The notes: generated by a model from the letters alone, not told the origin. Counted from the first letter of the stretch, positions 17,472 through 26,641 are shown. The stretch is 64,000 nucleotides of DNA from Brevibacillus panacihumi W25 (GCF_000503775.1 NZ_KI629785.1:1053501-1117500); one strand, 5' to 3'. Translations and numbers: made by a program.

Positions 17472-19555
17472 GCGACGTGACCTGTACCGTCCAAGATGTC
17501 CCCTTTGGATTTGACGTAGGGAGACTCATGCAGCTCGTACTGTTTGCCGCGAAGAATATTGATCCAAAGCCGGATGCCGTCCAGAATGATGCCGATGGTA
17601 ATCACCATGAAGATCGCGCAAACCACAGCGTCGATCTGGTCGTTGAGAATCATCTTTTGCGCAGCCTCTACCGTTTTTGCCCCGGCAGGCAATGTACCTG
17701 CATCTAGTGCTTTTTGGAATACCTCCGCATGCGCCAGGAAGCCGATTTTCGGATCTGCGTGGAACAGCTTTTGCCAGCCTGCTGTCAATGTCGCCGAGGT
17801 CAGCCAGGCCATAGGCACCAGCGTCACCCAGGAGTAGCGCGCCTTGCCCATTTTGAAGATGATCGTGGTACCTACGGTAAAGGCGATCGCTGCCAGCATC
17901 TGGTTGGCGATTCCGAAGAGCGGCCACAGTGTGTAGATGCCGCCGAGCGGGTCCATGACACCCTGCAGGAGGAAATAGCCCCATCCGATCGAGATGATGG
18001 CAGACCCGATCAGGTTGCCGGGCAGCCAGTTTACCTCTTTCATTTTCGGAATGACGTTCCCCAGCATATCCTGCACCATGAAGCGTCCGACGCGGGTTCC
18101 CGCATCGATGGTCGTCAGGATGAAGACGGCTTCAAAAAGGATCGCAAAATGGTACCAGAAGGCCATCAAGGCTTTTCCGCCGAGAATGCCGGAGAAAATG
18201 GTGGCCATCCCGATCGCAAGCGACGGAGCGCCCCCGGTACGGGACAAGATGGTTTTTTCCTGAATATCATCAGCCAACGTAGTAATCATATCCGGGGTAA
18301 TCGTATACCCCCAGCCGGATATCGTCTGCGCTGCCGCGACAGCATCAGCCCCAATCACAGCACCCGGCGAGTTGATGGCGAAGTAGATTCCTGGCGTCAA
18401 GACGCACGCCGCGATCATCGCCATGACCGCCACGCCGGATTCCATCAGCATGCCGCCATAGCCGATCAGCGGAGCATGCGATTCTTTGGCAATCATCTTC
18501 GGCGTCGTACCCGAGGAGACGAGGGCGTGGAAGCCCGATACTGCCCCGCAGGCTATGGTGATAAAGAGGAACGGGAAGAGATTGCCCGCAAAAACCGGAC
18601 CTGTGCCATCGATAAATTTAGTCAAGGCAGGCATCTGCATCGGGGGCAAGGTCAGGATAATCCCCACAGCCAGCACCGCAATCGTCCCCACTTTCAAAAA
18701 GGAGCTGAGGTAATCGCGCGGAGCCAGCAAGAGCCAGACCGGCAGTACCGATGCGACAAAACCGTAGACGATAATCATCCAGGCCAATTGCACCTTGGTA
18801 AAGGTAAAGGCAGGTCCCCACACTGGCGAGTCTGCCACTGCCTGCCCCCACCAGAGGGAGAGGAACAAGAGCGCCAGTCCGATGAGCGAGCCCTCCACGA
18901 CTCGTCCCGGCCGGATGTAGCGCATGTACAACCCCATCAGGATCGCGATCGGCAAGGTCATAAAGATCGTAAACGTAGCCCAAGGCGACTCTGCAAGAGC
19001 GTTGACCACAACCATCGCCAAGACGGCAATCAGAATGATCATAATCGCAATAATGCCGATCAACGCTAAAGCACCGCCAAAAGGACCGATCTCTTCCTTG
19101 GCGATCTGACCCAATGTTTTACCATTGCGGCGCATCGAGCCAAACAAAATGATGAAGTCCTGCACAGCTCCGCCGATGACGACCCCGACGATAATCCAGA
19201 TCGTCCCCGGCAAATACCCCATCTGAGCGGCCAAAGTGGGTCCTACAAGCGGCCCCGCACCGGCAATCGCGGCGAAATGGTGCCCGAACAGGACCCATTT
19301 GTTCGTCGGCACGAAATCCTTTCCGTCGTTGTTCACCTCTGCAGGCGTGGCCCGATTGTCATCCAGGCCCATGATTTTCTTCGCAATAAAACGGCTGTAA
19401 AAACGATAAGCAACAGCATAAGTACAGATTGCTGCAGTCAACATCCAGAACGAGTTGACAGACTCCCCGCGCGACAATGCCAGCACACCGAAACCGATGG
19501 CACCCAGCGCGGCAATCCCACCCCAGATCAGGATGGAGAGAAGCCATTTTTTCAT
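17468..19555 (-). CDS. cstA: CstA family carbon-starvation / pyruvate transporter
   Basis: 695 residues from ATG 19555 (GAGGAGGAG upstream), a polytopic membrane protein with about 16 helices. The CstA domain is clear: NDGKDFVPTNKWVLFGHHFAAIAGAGPLVGPTLAAQMG near residue 65, and FHALVSSGTTPKM. Family members (CstA, BtsT) take up pyruvate with protons and have been linked to peptide use. A LytS/LytT pair is encoded just upstream on the same strand and a candidate LytTR site precedes this gene, a layout like BtsSR-BtsT. Substrate pyruvate is therefore likely but inferred. Confidence 0.92.
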   Translation of the reverse strand: MKKWLLSILIWGGIAALGAIGFGVLALSRGESVNSFWMLTAAICTYAVAYRFYSRFIAKKIMGLDDNRATPAEVNNDGKDFVPTNKWVLFGHHFAAIAGAGPLVGPTLAAQMGYLPGTIWIIVGVVIGGAVQDFIILFGSMRRNGKTLGQIAKEEIGPFGGALALIGIIAIMIILIAVLAMVVVNALAESPWATFTIFMTLPIAILMGLYMRYIRPGRVVEGSLIGLALLFLSLWWGQAVADSPVWGPAFTFTKVQLAWMIIVYGFVASVLPVWLLLAPRDYLSSFLKVGTIAVLAVGIILTLPPMQMPALTKFIDGTGPVFAGNLFPFLFITIACGAVSGFHALVSSGTTPKMIAKESHAPLIGYGGMLMESGVAVMAMIAACVLTPGIYFAINSPGAVIGADAVAAAQTISGWGYTITPDMITTLADDIQEKTILSRTGGAPSLAIGMATIFSGILGGKALMAFWYHFAILFEAVFILTTIDAGTRVGRFMVQDMLGNVIPKMKEVNWLPGNLIGSAIISIGWGYFLLQGVMDPLGGIYTLWPLFGIANQMLAAIAFTVGTTIIFKMGKARYSWVTLVPMAWLTSATLTAGWQKLFHADPKIGFLAHAEVFQKALDAGTLPAGAKTVEAAQKMILNDQIDAVVCAIFMVITIGIILDGIRLWINILRGKQYELHESPYVKSKGDILDGTGHVA

Positions 19556-19639
19556 CTGTTCTCCTCCTCGTTTCAATATTCAGGCAACGAACCTGAATAG
19601 AAGGTACCACAGGGAGGAAACGAGCCATATAGAAAATGG

Positions 19640-19669
19640 CTGAACGGTAGAAAAGGGGACACGAATCGT
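19640..19669 (-). promoter_or_regulatory. Candidate LytTR direct-repeat operator of cstA
   Basis: On the minus strand ACGATTCGT and ACCGTTCAG lie 21 bp apart, start to start. The second fits the LytTR half-site pattern [TA][AC][CA]GTTN[AG][TG] exactly, the first loosely. A -10-like TCTATAT follows. The spacing of two helical turns is typical for LytTR dimers. Confidence 0.5.
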
Positions 19670-19712
19670 AGAAGATCGGACATGGATGAAAGCGAATACA
19701 AAAAAGTCAGCC

Positions 19713-20006
19713 TTATACGTACGCCATGATGATGTAGACAACAAGGCTTGGCAGTGCGAGCAGAATGAGGTTCCTCGTCCAGCGGAATCTGCTTTTGCTC
19801 TCTCTTCGCGCGTTGTTCTGGTCATGAAAGTAAGCAATAGAGGTATCAGGCCCCAAAGAAGTGATGCTGAGCATCCCCGCGAAAAGAACGCATGCCCCAA
19901 CTAGATAAAAGGACAACGTATCAGCCAAACCCATATCCCCCACAAAAAAGCTGACGAGCCAAATCACTGCTTGCAGCAGACAGCCGATGATCAAGGATTT
20001 TAGCAT
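19713..20006 (-). CDS. Small membrane protein (DUF5316-like)
   Basis: 97 residues with three hydrophobic segments (about 4-22, 31-51, 79-96) and a basic loop (NNARRESKSRFRWTRN). The pattern resembles DUF5316 proteins of Bacillales, which have no known function. It lies between lytT and cstA on the same strand, 30 bp after the lytT stop, and may be co-transcribed with the two-component genes. Confidence 0.6.
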   Translation of the reverse strand: MLKSLIIGCLLQAVIWLVSFFVGDMGLADTLSFYLVGACVLFAGMLSITSLGPDTSIAYFHDQNNARRESKSRFRWTRNLILLALPSLVVYIIMAYV

Positions 20007-20036
20007 GTTCTCTACTCCTTTTTATGAAATCGGCCC

Positions 20037-20840
20037 CTAAAAGCCCAACCTGCGCTTCAGCTCCTTCACTACGTTGCGGCTTACCGGCACCTCCGTTTTC
20101 CGCTGATCCTGCATGACGAGATGAATCGCCCCTTTGAACCAGGGGACAAGCTCTGCAGTCTTGTTCAGATTGACGATATAGGCCCGGTGCGTGCGAAAAA
20201 ACTGGTGCGGGGACAAGCGATTCTCCAATTCCTGAAGCGTAAAGGAGCTGGCGTATTGCTCAAATCTGGTGTAAATGCTGGCATATCTCCCCTCCAAGGT
20301 CGCATACACGATTTCATTGGGATCGATCAGCATGATTTTTCCGTTTTTTTCCACCGGAACACGTCGTGGCGATTGTTCCGTCAGCACGTTTTGCAGCAGG
20401 CTGTGCAAGCGCTCCTCCAGATTTTCGGCAGGAGACGGCTCCGCCTTCAAGAGCGGTCTCGCACTTTCTTTGCGTAGCATCCATTTTCGCACGCGATTCA
20501 TGGTCTTTTCCAGGCGGCTTTCGCTAAACGGCTTGACGATGTAATCGACGGCCTCCGTCTCAAAAGCGCGTACAGCATGAATCTCGTAGGCGCTGGCGAA
20601 AATGATGACTGGCGGATTGACCATGGATTCCAGCAGCTCCTGTCCCAGGTCGACACCGTCCCGATCCTGCAGATGAATATCCAAAAACACGGCGTCCGGC
20701 TCCAGTCCAAGAACCTGCTCGACCGCCTCTTCCCCGCTGCCCGCCTCTCCGATGACCTGTACGTCGGCAAATTGCTCCAGCAAATAGCGAAGCTCTGCTC
20801 TCGCAGGCGCTTCGTCATCCACGATGAATACTTGCGGCAC
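20037..20840 (-). CDS. lytT: LytTR-type response regulator
   Basis: 267 residues. A receiver domain comes first (FIVDDEAPARAEL, phospho-acceptor Asp in AVFLDIHLQD, Lys in YIVKPF), then a linker, then a LytTR DNA-binding domain (residues about 160-265: IVYATLEGRYASIYT, FFRTHRAYIVNL, PVSRNVVKELKRRL). It is phosphorylated by the LytS kinase, whose gene overlaps it by 26 nt, and should bind direct repeats upstream of target genes. By position the likely target is cstA, as BtsR controls btsT in enterobacteria. Confidence 0.9.
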   Translation of the reverse strand: MPQVFIVDDEAPARAELRYLLEQFADVQVIGEAGSGEEAVEQVLGLEPDAVFLDIHLQDRDGVDLGQELLESMVNPPVIIFASAYEIHAVRAFETEAVDYIVKPFSESRLEKTMNRVRKWMLRKESARPLLKAEPSPAENLEERLHSLLQNVLTEQSPRRVPVEKNGKIMLIDPNEIVYATLEGRYASIYTRFEQYASSFTLQELENRLSPHQFFRTHRAYIVNLNKTAELVPWFKGAIHLVMQDQRKTEVPVSRNVVKELKRRLGF

Positions 20841-22542
20841 GCAGATTCACTCCTATCGGAAGTTGTATGGTGCAGGTCGTTCCCCCACCCGGTGTGCTTG
20901 AAATGACAATTCCATACGGTGGCCCATAGATGGACTGTATCCGTCCCTTTACATTGGCAAGGCCGATCCCGGACAAGCGTCTCTTTCCGTCCTTTTGCGG
21001 CTGCGGCGTCGGGACCTCGTCCACATCCATCCCTACTCCGTTGTCCGAAACGGTCAACTCCAGCACCTGCTTATCCAGGCGTCGCGCTGATATGGTTACA
21101 ACCCCGCCTTCTTTTTTGGGCAGCAGCCCGTGTTTGACCGCATTTTCTACCAGGGGCTGCAGGATCAGTCCAGGCACCACAAACCGTTCCACCCCTTGCT
21201 CGATGTGGTAATCTACCTTCAGCTTCTCGCCAAAGCGCGCGCGCTCGATCGCCAGATACGCCTCGATGTGCTCCAGCTCCTCGGCTAAAGTGACGAACCC
21301 TCCTGAATCGTGCAGATTCCGGCGAAAATACTCGCTGAGATGGATCAGCAGTTCGCGCGCCTGTTCGGGACGAAAACGGATGAACGAAACAATCGTATTG
21401 AGAGCGTTGAATAAAAAATGCGGATTGATCTGTGCGTGCAAAGCCTTGATTTCTGCATCAGCCAAAAGTCGTGACTGCCTCTCCAGCTCGGCCAGCTCCA
21501 ATTGGGTGGAAATCAGATTGCCCAATCCGCGGACCAGCTCGAGGTCGACGGCTGACAACTTGCGGGATCGATCCTGATAGAGCTTGAGCACTCCGACAGT
21601 CTCCCGCTTGCGCAGCAGCGGCACCAGGATGGCGGAGCGAAGCGAGCAGTTTTGCTCCTTGCAGCCGATCTCCTCTTTGTTGCGCGCGATCATCACCTGC
21701 CTGGTGTCCAGCACCTCCCGCGTCGCTTTTGTCGTGATCCCCTGTCCGACTACATGATGGGAGGCTCCCGCTCCGACATGGGCCAGAACGGTCTTGGTAT
21801 CCGTGATGGCGACGGCAGCTACCCGTGTCGTCCGCAAAATTTCCTCTGCTACCTTCTGTGCAGATTCGTAGGTCAATCCTTGTCGCAGGTAGGAGAGCGT
21901 CTTGTCCGCCACCTGCATGGTCCTCTGGGCTTGCAAGGCACCGACGCGATCCTCTTCTTTTTTTGCCAGGTCAATGATGATGATCAGAATGGCGATGCCG
22001 ATTGAATTGACCACTGACATCGGAATACTGATAGACTTGACCAATGCCCAAGCCTCTGCGTACGGCCGCGCCAGCAGCAGGATGATGCCCATCTGCATCC
22101 ACTCCGCGATAAAGCCCACGACCAAGGCAGTCGTCCAGCCGATCTCCTGGTTGCGGCTTCTGCGATACTGGTACACCAATCCCGCGATTACCCCTTCGCT
22201 GATCGTCGAAACCGCACAAGCCAGATCCGTAAAACCGCCCAAGGTATAGCGATGAATCCCAGCTATCAGCCCGGTCAAGAGCCCGACCCAAGGCCCCGCC
22301 AACAGTCCCGCTACAACCGTGCCGATGACGCGGGAGTTGGCGATGGCATCCTGATACCAGATGCCGTTGTAGGTGCCCATGATCGAGATGGCGGAAAAGA
22401 TTAAAACCATAATGGCATTTTCTTTGCGAGTCGCCCTCTGATTCAAAATACTCCGAAAAGCGCGAACACGCGTAAATAACAATGCGGCCACAATCAATAC
22501 GGCAGTCCGTTCTGCCAAGGGAACCATCAAGTCAAAATTCAT
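20815..22542 (-). CDS. lytS: LytS/BtsS-type sensor histidine kinase
   Basis: 575 residues from ATG 22542 behind GGGAGGAAG. A 5TM-5TMR_LYT membrane sensor comes first (about 1-190, including NSRVIGTVVAGLLAGPWVGL), then a GAF-like domain, the His_kinase box with the phospho-acceptor (INPHFLFNALNTI), and a HATPase domain (VENAVKHG, SDNGVGM, GIGLANV). In known systems this sensor type responds to pyruvate (BtsS, LytS of Bacillus). The pairing with lytT and cstA argues for the same role here. Confidence 0.9.
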   Translation of the reverse strand: MNFDLMVPLAERTAVLIVAALLFTRVRAFRSILNQRATRKENAIMVLIFSAISIMGTYNGIWYQDAIANSRVIGTVVAGLLAGPWVGLLTGLIAGIHRYTLGGFTDLACAVSTISEGVIAGLVYQYRRSRNQEIGWTTALVVGFIAEWMQMGIILLLARPYAEAWALVKSISIPMSVVNSIGIAILIIIIDLAKKEEDRVGALQAQRTMQVADKTLSYLRQGLTYESAQKVAEEILRTTRVAAVAITDTKTVLAHVGAGASHHVVGQGITTKATREVLDTRQVMIARNKEEIGCKEQNCSLRSAILVPLLRKRETVGVLKLYQDRSRKLSAVDLELVRGLGNLISTQLELAELERQSRLLADAEIKALHAQINPHFLFNALNTIVSFIRFRPEQARELLIHLSEYFRRNLHDSGGFVTLAEELEHIEAYLAIERARFGEKLKVDYHIEQGVERFVVPGLILQPLVENAVKHGLLPKKEGGVVTISARRLDKQVLELTVSDNGVGMDVDEVPTPQPQKDGKRRLSGIGLANVKGRIQSIYGPPYGIVISSTPGGGTTCTIQLPIGVNLRAASIHRG

Positions 22543-22619
22543 CGGCTTCCTCCCACTTTTTCCGCAAACTGCCATCACTTACCATTATCATAAGGGAGTA
22601 CGGAATTGGTCAAGCAGGC

Positions 22620-22668
22620 AAAGAAAAAAAGCGATAGGCGAAACCACCGCTTTTCTTTGCTGTTGGCC
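22620..22668 (-). terminator. Terminator of the minus-strand amino acid ABC operon
   Basis: On the minus strand GCAAAGAAAAGCG and CGCTTTTTTTCTTTGC enclose a loop, giving a long A/T-flanked stem with a T-run immediately after the ATPase gene. Confidence 0.65.
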
Positions 22669-22672
22669 TGTT

Positions 22673-23413
22673 TTACAAGACACGCGTCAAAAATTCCCTT
22701 GTCCGCTCTTCTTTCGGATGGTTAAAAATCTCATCTGGCGCTGCAAGCTCCAGGATTTTTCCTTTATCCATAAAGGCCACCCAATCCGCTACATCCTTGG
22801 CGAAGCCCATCTCATGCGTAACAATAATCATGGTCATCCCTTCGCGGGCAAGCTGTTTCATCGTCTCCAGCACCTCACCAACCAATTCGGGATCAAGTGC
22901 TGAAGTCGGCTCGTCAAACAACATAATTTTCGGCTTCATCGCAAGCGAGCGCGCGATCGCCACACGCTGCTTTTGACCTCCGGACAACGCAGAAGGATAG
23001 ACGTCCGCCTTCTCTTCCAAACCGACTTTTTTCAACAGCTGCATGGCTTCCTTCTTCGCTTCTTCCTTGTCTATTTTGCGGACGATCAGCGGTGCTTCGA
23101 TGACGTTTTCCAGAACCGTTTTGTGCGGAAACAGGTTGAAGTGTTGAAAGACCATCCCTACCTTTTGGCGCACCTTCGAGAGATCATCCTTCTTCGGATC
23201 GATGCTCTTGCCTTCAATGAAGATGTCTCCTCCGTTTTTGATTTCCAGGAAATTGATGCAGCGAATCAACGTGCTTTTTCCCGAGCCACTGGCTCCGATC
23301 AGCACGACAACCTCCCCTTTTTTCACCTCGAGATTAATGTCCTTCAACACTTCAACTGCTCCGAAGCTCTTCTTCAGGTTTTGCACGCGGATCATAGCTT
23401 GTTTCTCGCTCAT
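22673..23413 (-). CDS. Polar amino acid ABC transporter ATPase (GlnQ type)
   Basis: 246 residues with Walker [10 protein letters not shown] (about 38-46), Q-loop [10 protein letters not shown], signature LSGGQKQR, Walker [13 protein letters not shown] and H-loop IVTHEMGFA. It is the ATPase of the three-gene importer that starts at 24993; the permease gene ends 10 bp upstream. The close similarity to the ATPase at 10783 is that of the shared family, not a recent duplication. Substrate unknown; glutamine, glutamate or a related amino acid is likely. Confidence 0.88.
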   Translation of the reverse strand: MSEKQAMIRVQNLKKSFGAVEVLKDINLEVKKGEVVVLIGASGSGKSTLIRCINFLEIKNGGDIFIEGKSIDPKKDDLSKVRQKVGMVFQHFNLFPHKTVLENVIEAPLIVRKIDKEEAKKEAMQLLKKVGLEEKADVYPSALSGGQKQRVAIARSLAMKPKIMLFDEPTSALDPELVGEVLETMKQLAREGMTMIIVTHEMGFAKDVADWVAFMDKGKILELAAPDEIFNHPKEERTREFLTRVL

Positions 23414-23423
23414 GGTATCCCTC

Positions 23424-24089
23424 CTACGAGTCCCCTTTTGCCAGACGCTTTTCCATTTTATTGACCAAATAGGTGAAGAGCATCACAATCACCAGGTAGT
23501 ACACGGCGACGATCAAGAAGAATGTCATCTCATCAAATGTCTCTGCGGACAAGCGGCGAGCCATCGAGAACAACTCGTCCATCGCGATGAAAGCAGCGAG
23601 AGAAGATTCTTTTAATGAAAGAATGAATTGATTTCCCAATGGCGGTATGGATCGTTTTAAAGCCTGCGGCAGGATGATGCGGCGCATGGTTTGCGCAGGC
23701 GACATCCCCAGTGAAAGCCCGGCCTCCATCTGTCCTTTGTCAATCGATTGAATGGCGCCACGGAAAATTTCCGCGATATACGCGCCGCTGTGTACAGCCA
23801 GAGCCAGCGCAGCCGACCAGAATTGGCCCAGATCCACAACCTTGTAGAAGCCGAAATAGAGGACGAAAATCTGAACGATCAGCGGCGTACCGCGAATGAC
23901 AGTGATGTAAACATTCGCGATCATAGGACCGAGCGGAAATTTGGAAACTTTTAACAGCGCGACGAACAGGCCGATTACCGTCCCTACAACTACAGAGGCG
24001 AACGTCAATTCAAATGTCAACAGCAACGGCTTCAGAAAAAACGGGAATGTGCGGATAAACTCTTCGATCAAATGTGAGATACTAGGCAC
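23424..24089 (-). CDS. Polar amino acid ABC transporter permease
   Basis: 221 residues with about five helices, the [12 protein letters not shown] segment and the ATPase-contact EAA loop ([20 protein letters not shown]). It forms the membrane channel with the ATPase encoded 10 bp downstream. Separated from the binding-protein gene by 82 bp that contain a stable hairpin. Confidence 0.88.
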   Translation of the reverse strand: MPSISHLIEEFIRTFPFFLKPLLLTFELTFASVVVGTVIGLFVALLKVSKFPLGPMIANVYITVIRGTPLIVQIFVLYFGFYKVVDLGQFWSAALALAVHSGAYIAEIFRGAIQSIDKGQMEAGLSLGMSPAQTMRRIILPQALKRSIPPLGNQFILSLKESSLAAFIAMDELFSMARRLSAETFDEMTFFLIVAVYYLVIVMLFTYLVNKMEKRLAKGDS

Positions 24090-24119
24090 CTTTCCACCCC
24101 TCGCTTGTCATGGAATGAA

Positions 24120-24150
24120 CCTGCCAAACCCTGCGAAGGCATTTGGCAGG
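24120..24150 (-). other. Intercistronic hairpin between binding protein and permease genes
   Basis: CCTGCCAAA pairs with TTTGGCAGG (9 bp) in the 82-bp gap, without a T-run. Such hairpins often protect the upstream message so that the binding protein is made in excess. Confidence 0.6.
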
Positions 24151-24171
24151 TGTAATGGCTACTGAGGCTGA

Positions 24172-24993
24172 TCAGTCTTTTTTGCTGATATCGCGTTGGA
24201 AATACTTTTCGCTCAGCTTCAAATACGTGCCGTCTTCGTGCATTTGTTTAAGTGCTTCGTTGATTTTCTTCAGCAGTTCCTCATTGCCCTTGCGTACCGC
24301 GATCCCGTGTTGGACCTCGGTCAGGGCTGCACCGCTCTTTTTGATCTTCAGACCTTGTTGAATGGCAATTTCGCCCACGACGCTGTCTGTAATGACGACA
24401 TCATGCTTGCCTTGTTCCAATGCGCGCATAGCGGTCACATCGCTGTCATAGGTCTTGATGTTGTCCGTGTACTCGCGAGCCATCTTCTCATGCGTCGTGC
24501 CGAGGGCAACAGCCACCTCTTTTCCTTTCAGAGCTTCCAAGGTGCTTACATCACTGTCCGGACGCGTGAAAAGCTGACCACCAGAGAGGTAGTACGGATC
24601 GGCAAAATCGACCTGCTGCTTGCGTTCATCCGTGATCGCATGGCTGGCAATCGCAGCATCGTAGCGCCCTTCTTTTACCCCGGCAATGATCCCGGAGAAA
24701 GGAGACGTGACGGCTTTTGGTTCCAGGCCCAGTCTCTTGGCGATTTCTTCCCCGATCTCGATGTCAAAACCGGTCAGTTGGCCGTCCTTGAAGTAGCTGA
24801 ACGGCTGATACTCCCCTGACGCCGCGTACGTGAACACACCCGCTTCCTTGGTCATGGAAGAGCCGCCGGCAGCAGGGGCAGGGGCTTGTCCCCCGTCGCC
24901 TCCTGCTGGAGCCGGAGACGACTGACCACATCCGGCGATTAGCAAAGTCATGGTGAGCAGCATAACGGAAATACCATTGATTGTTTTTTTCAT
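24172..24993 (-). CDS. Polar amino acid ABC transporter substrate-binding lipoprotein
   Basis: 273 residues from ATG 24993 (GGGGGAAAG upstream); a longer frame extension is untranslated leader. The lipoprotein signal ends LLIAGC. A Gly/Pro/Ala linker follows and then the family 3 solute-binding fold (GEYQPFSYFKDGQLTGFDIE, DAAIASHAITDERKQQVDF). First gene of the importer operon. It lies about 100 bp behind the CoA-transferase genes on the same strand, so it might be read through from the sigma-54 promoter. Ligand unknown. Confidence 0.87.
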   Translation of the reverse strand: MKKTINGISVMLLTMTLLIAGCGQSSPAPAGGDGGQAPAPAAGGSSMTKEAGVFTYAASGEYQPFSYFKDGQLTGFDIEIGEEIAKRLGLEPKAVTSPFSGIIAGVKEGRYDAAIASHAITDERKQQVDFADPYYLSGGQLFTRPDSDVSTLEALKGKEVAVALGTTHEKMAREYTDNIKTYDSDVTAMRALEQGKHDVVITDSVVGEIAIQQGLKIKKSGAALTEVQHGIAVRKGNEELLKKINEALKQMHEDGTYLKLSEKYFQRDISKKD

Positions 24994-25092
24994 CTTTCTT
25001 TCCCCCTGTATGGTTTGTTTGAGCTTGAAACGTGCAACTGCCTGCCTCCAACACCTCCTACATTCAGGCACACCTCCTTTGAAGCAGATTCG

Positions 25093-25755
25093 CTAGTCCA
25101 CCATTTGCAAATATTCTGATATCATCAGCGGCGCCCCGGTTTTCGTGACGACCTCTTCCAAAGAATAGGGGTACATGACCTCTGTCAGACACAAGCCTTG
25201 CTTGGTCACTTTCATTACAGCCCTTTCGGTGATGATCATGTCGACACAGCTTTTCGCTGACAAGGGCAACTCGCACTCCCTGAGGATTTTCGGTTCATTC
25301 CTTTCGTTGAGGTGACTCATCAGTACAATCACCTTTTTTGCGTAACGGGCCAATTCCGGTCCACCACCAATTCCGTAGACGCGTTTGCCGGGCACGATCC
25401 AGTTCGCCAAATCCCCTCGTTGACTTACCTGCAAAGCACCTAAAAATGCCACATCTACTCTCCCGCTGCGCACCATGCCATACGCAATAGAGCTGTCGAA
25501 GAAGGAAGCCCCGGAGTGAAGCGTGACAGGCGTCCCTCCTGCGTTTGAGAGATGCGCGTTTTCCTCGCCTTGAACGGGGAACGGCCCTACTCCCAAGATT
25601 CCGTTGACCGAGTGAAACATAACGTTCCATTCACTCGGCAGAAAGTCGGCTACCAGTTCAGGGATGCCGATACCCAAATTCACCGTCATACCTGGAAGAA
25701 TCTCGCGTGCTGCCCGGCGAGCAATCATGTTTCGCTGATCGATCTGAAGCCCCAT
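25093..25755 (-). CDS. scoB: CoA transferase family I, beta subunit, lacking the catalytic Glu
   Basis: 220 residues with the AtoA/ScoB/PcaJ fold: NLGIGIPELVADFLP near residue 26, GEENAHLSNAGG, and a Gly-rich IPGKRVYGIGGGPELA. In characterised enzymes the nucleophile that forms the CoA thioester is Glu in the motif S-E-N-G. Here the DNA (25606-25608) reads GTC, giving Ser-Val-Asn-Gly with Val50. The rest of the motif (NGILGVGPFP) is intact. The gene overlaps the alpha-subunit gene by 31 nt and has its own GGAGGG site. Either the enzyme is inactive, uses another residue, or belongs to a divergent subgroup. Substrate not assigned. Confidence 0.82.
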   Translation of the reverse strand: MGLQIDQRNMIARRAAREILPGMTVNLGIGIPELVADFLPSEWNVMFHSVNGILGVGPFPVQGEENAHLSNAGGTPVTLHSGASFFDSSIAYGMVRSGRVDVAFLGALQVSQRGDLANWIVPGKRVYGIGGGPELARYAKKVIVLMSHLNERNEPKILRECELPLSAKSCVDMIITERAVMKVTKQGLCLTEVMYPYSLEEVVTKTGAPLMISEYLQMVD

Positions 25756-26420
25756 TCTCCCATCCCTCCGCTTGTTCGCACGATATAGTTTACGAAAATG
25801 CCGGGAGTGACAATGTGCTCTGGATTCAGCTCTCCCGCTGGCAGGATCTCCTCCACCTCTGCGATCGTGATCTTTCCAGCCATGGCAACCAATGGATTGA
25901 TATTGCGAGCTGCCTTCTCATAGATGAGATTTCCGTAGGTATCCGCCTGCTTGGCATACACGATTCCTACATCTGCGGTCAGGGCTGGTTCGATGACATA
26001 GTTTTTCCCTGCGTACCTGACGAGTTGCTCCTGTTGGCTTGGGCCAATTCCCACGTCCGGCTCGACGAGAATGGCAGGAAGCCCGACTCCGCCTGCTCTA
26101 ATCTTTTCAGCCAAAATCCCCTGCGGATAAAATAAGACCTCGAGCTTCCCTTCCATCATCTGTCGTCCAGCATCTGGATTGGAGCCGATGTGAGTCGTGA
26201 GCAGCCGCTTCACTCTCTCGTGGGAAATAAGCCTGCCAACTCCCTGATCAGCAAATCCGGCATCATTGCCAATCAGCGTCAGATCTTGCATTCCTTTTTG
26301 CAGGATCCTATCAATCAGGCTGACAGGCGTACCAATCCCTCCGAACCCTCCGACCATTAAACGAATGCCGTCTCGAATTTGATCTACGGCTTCTTCTATC
26401 GAGATTAGTTTTGAGACCAT
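25725..26420 (-). CDS. scoA: CoA transferase family I, alpha subunit
   Basis: 231 residues from ATG 26420 (AAGGAATGG upstream). The alpha-subunit signature GGFGGIGTPVSLID lies near residue 25, followed by the NDAGFADQGVGRLI block and a family-typical EPDVG/IEPALTADVGIVYAKQAD segment. With the beta subunit it should move CoA between acyl groups, for example acetoacetate or another 3-oxoacid. A sigma-54 promoter lies 60-77 bp upstream and a sigma-54 activator gene is divergent, so expression is probably inducible by the carbon source. Confidence 0.85.
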   Translation of the reverse strand: MVSKLISIEEAVDQIRDGIRLMVGGFGGIGTPVSLIDRILQKGMQDLTLIGNDAGFADQGVGRLISHERVKRLLTTHIGSNPDAGRQMMEGKLEVLFYPQGILAEKIRAGGVGLPAILVEPDVGIGPSQQEQLVRYAGKNYVIEPALTADVGIVYAKQADTYGNLIYEKAARNINPLVAMAGKITIAEVEEILPAGELNPEHIVTPGIFVNYIVRTSGGMGEWGFRSISET

Positions 26421-26479
26421 GGTTCCATTCCTTATCATTCGTTATCGTTTGTAAGGGCACCTCACGTCCTTCCTTAAAG

Positions 26480-26497
26480 AAGCAAGCTTTATGCCAA
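26480..26497 (-). promoter_or_regulatory. Sigma-54 (-24/-12) promoter of the CoA transferase operon
   Basis: The minus strand reads TTGGCATAAAGCTTGCTT, with GG and GC exactly 10 bp apart, matching the SigL/RpoN consensus (TGGCA-N6-TTGC). It points into scoA. Confidence 0.88.
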
Positions 26498-26553
26498 CAA
26501 AGAAAGACGTTTATACCGGGCCTGAAATCTTTCGTGGTCTTCGTATTGAGTTG

Positions 26554-26641
26554 AAATCGACTCAAACGGGATTTTACTTTTCTGATAATGCAATCTTTTC
26601 AGTCGAATCGATTTCGAATCACTTGTTTTCAAAATCGATTC
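26554..26641. promoter_or_regulatory. Three copies of an activator-site motif AAATCGAYTC
   Basis: AAATCGACTC at 26554-26563, its reverse form GAATCGATTT at 26605-26614, and AAATCGATTC at 26632-26641. They lie 57-161 bp upstream of the sigma-54 promoter, where enhancer-binding proteins normally bind. The first also sits in the palindrome TTGAGT/ACTCAA. Confidence 0.6.

Noticed and set aside
17714-19069. 451-codon open frame antisense to cstA
   Set aside because: It shadows a clear membrane protein gene; its product is Arg/His/Asp-rich low-complexity with no family, and has no ribosome binding site.
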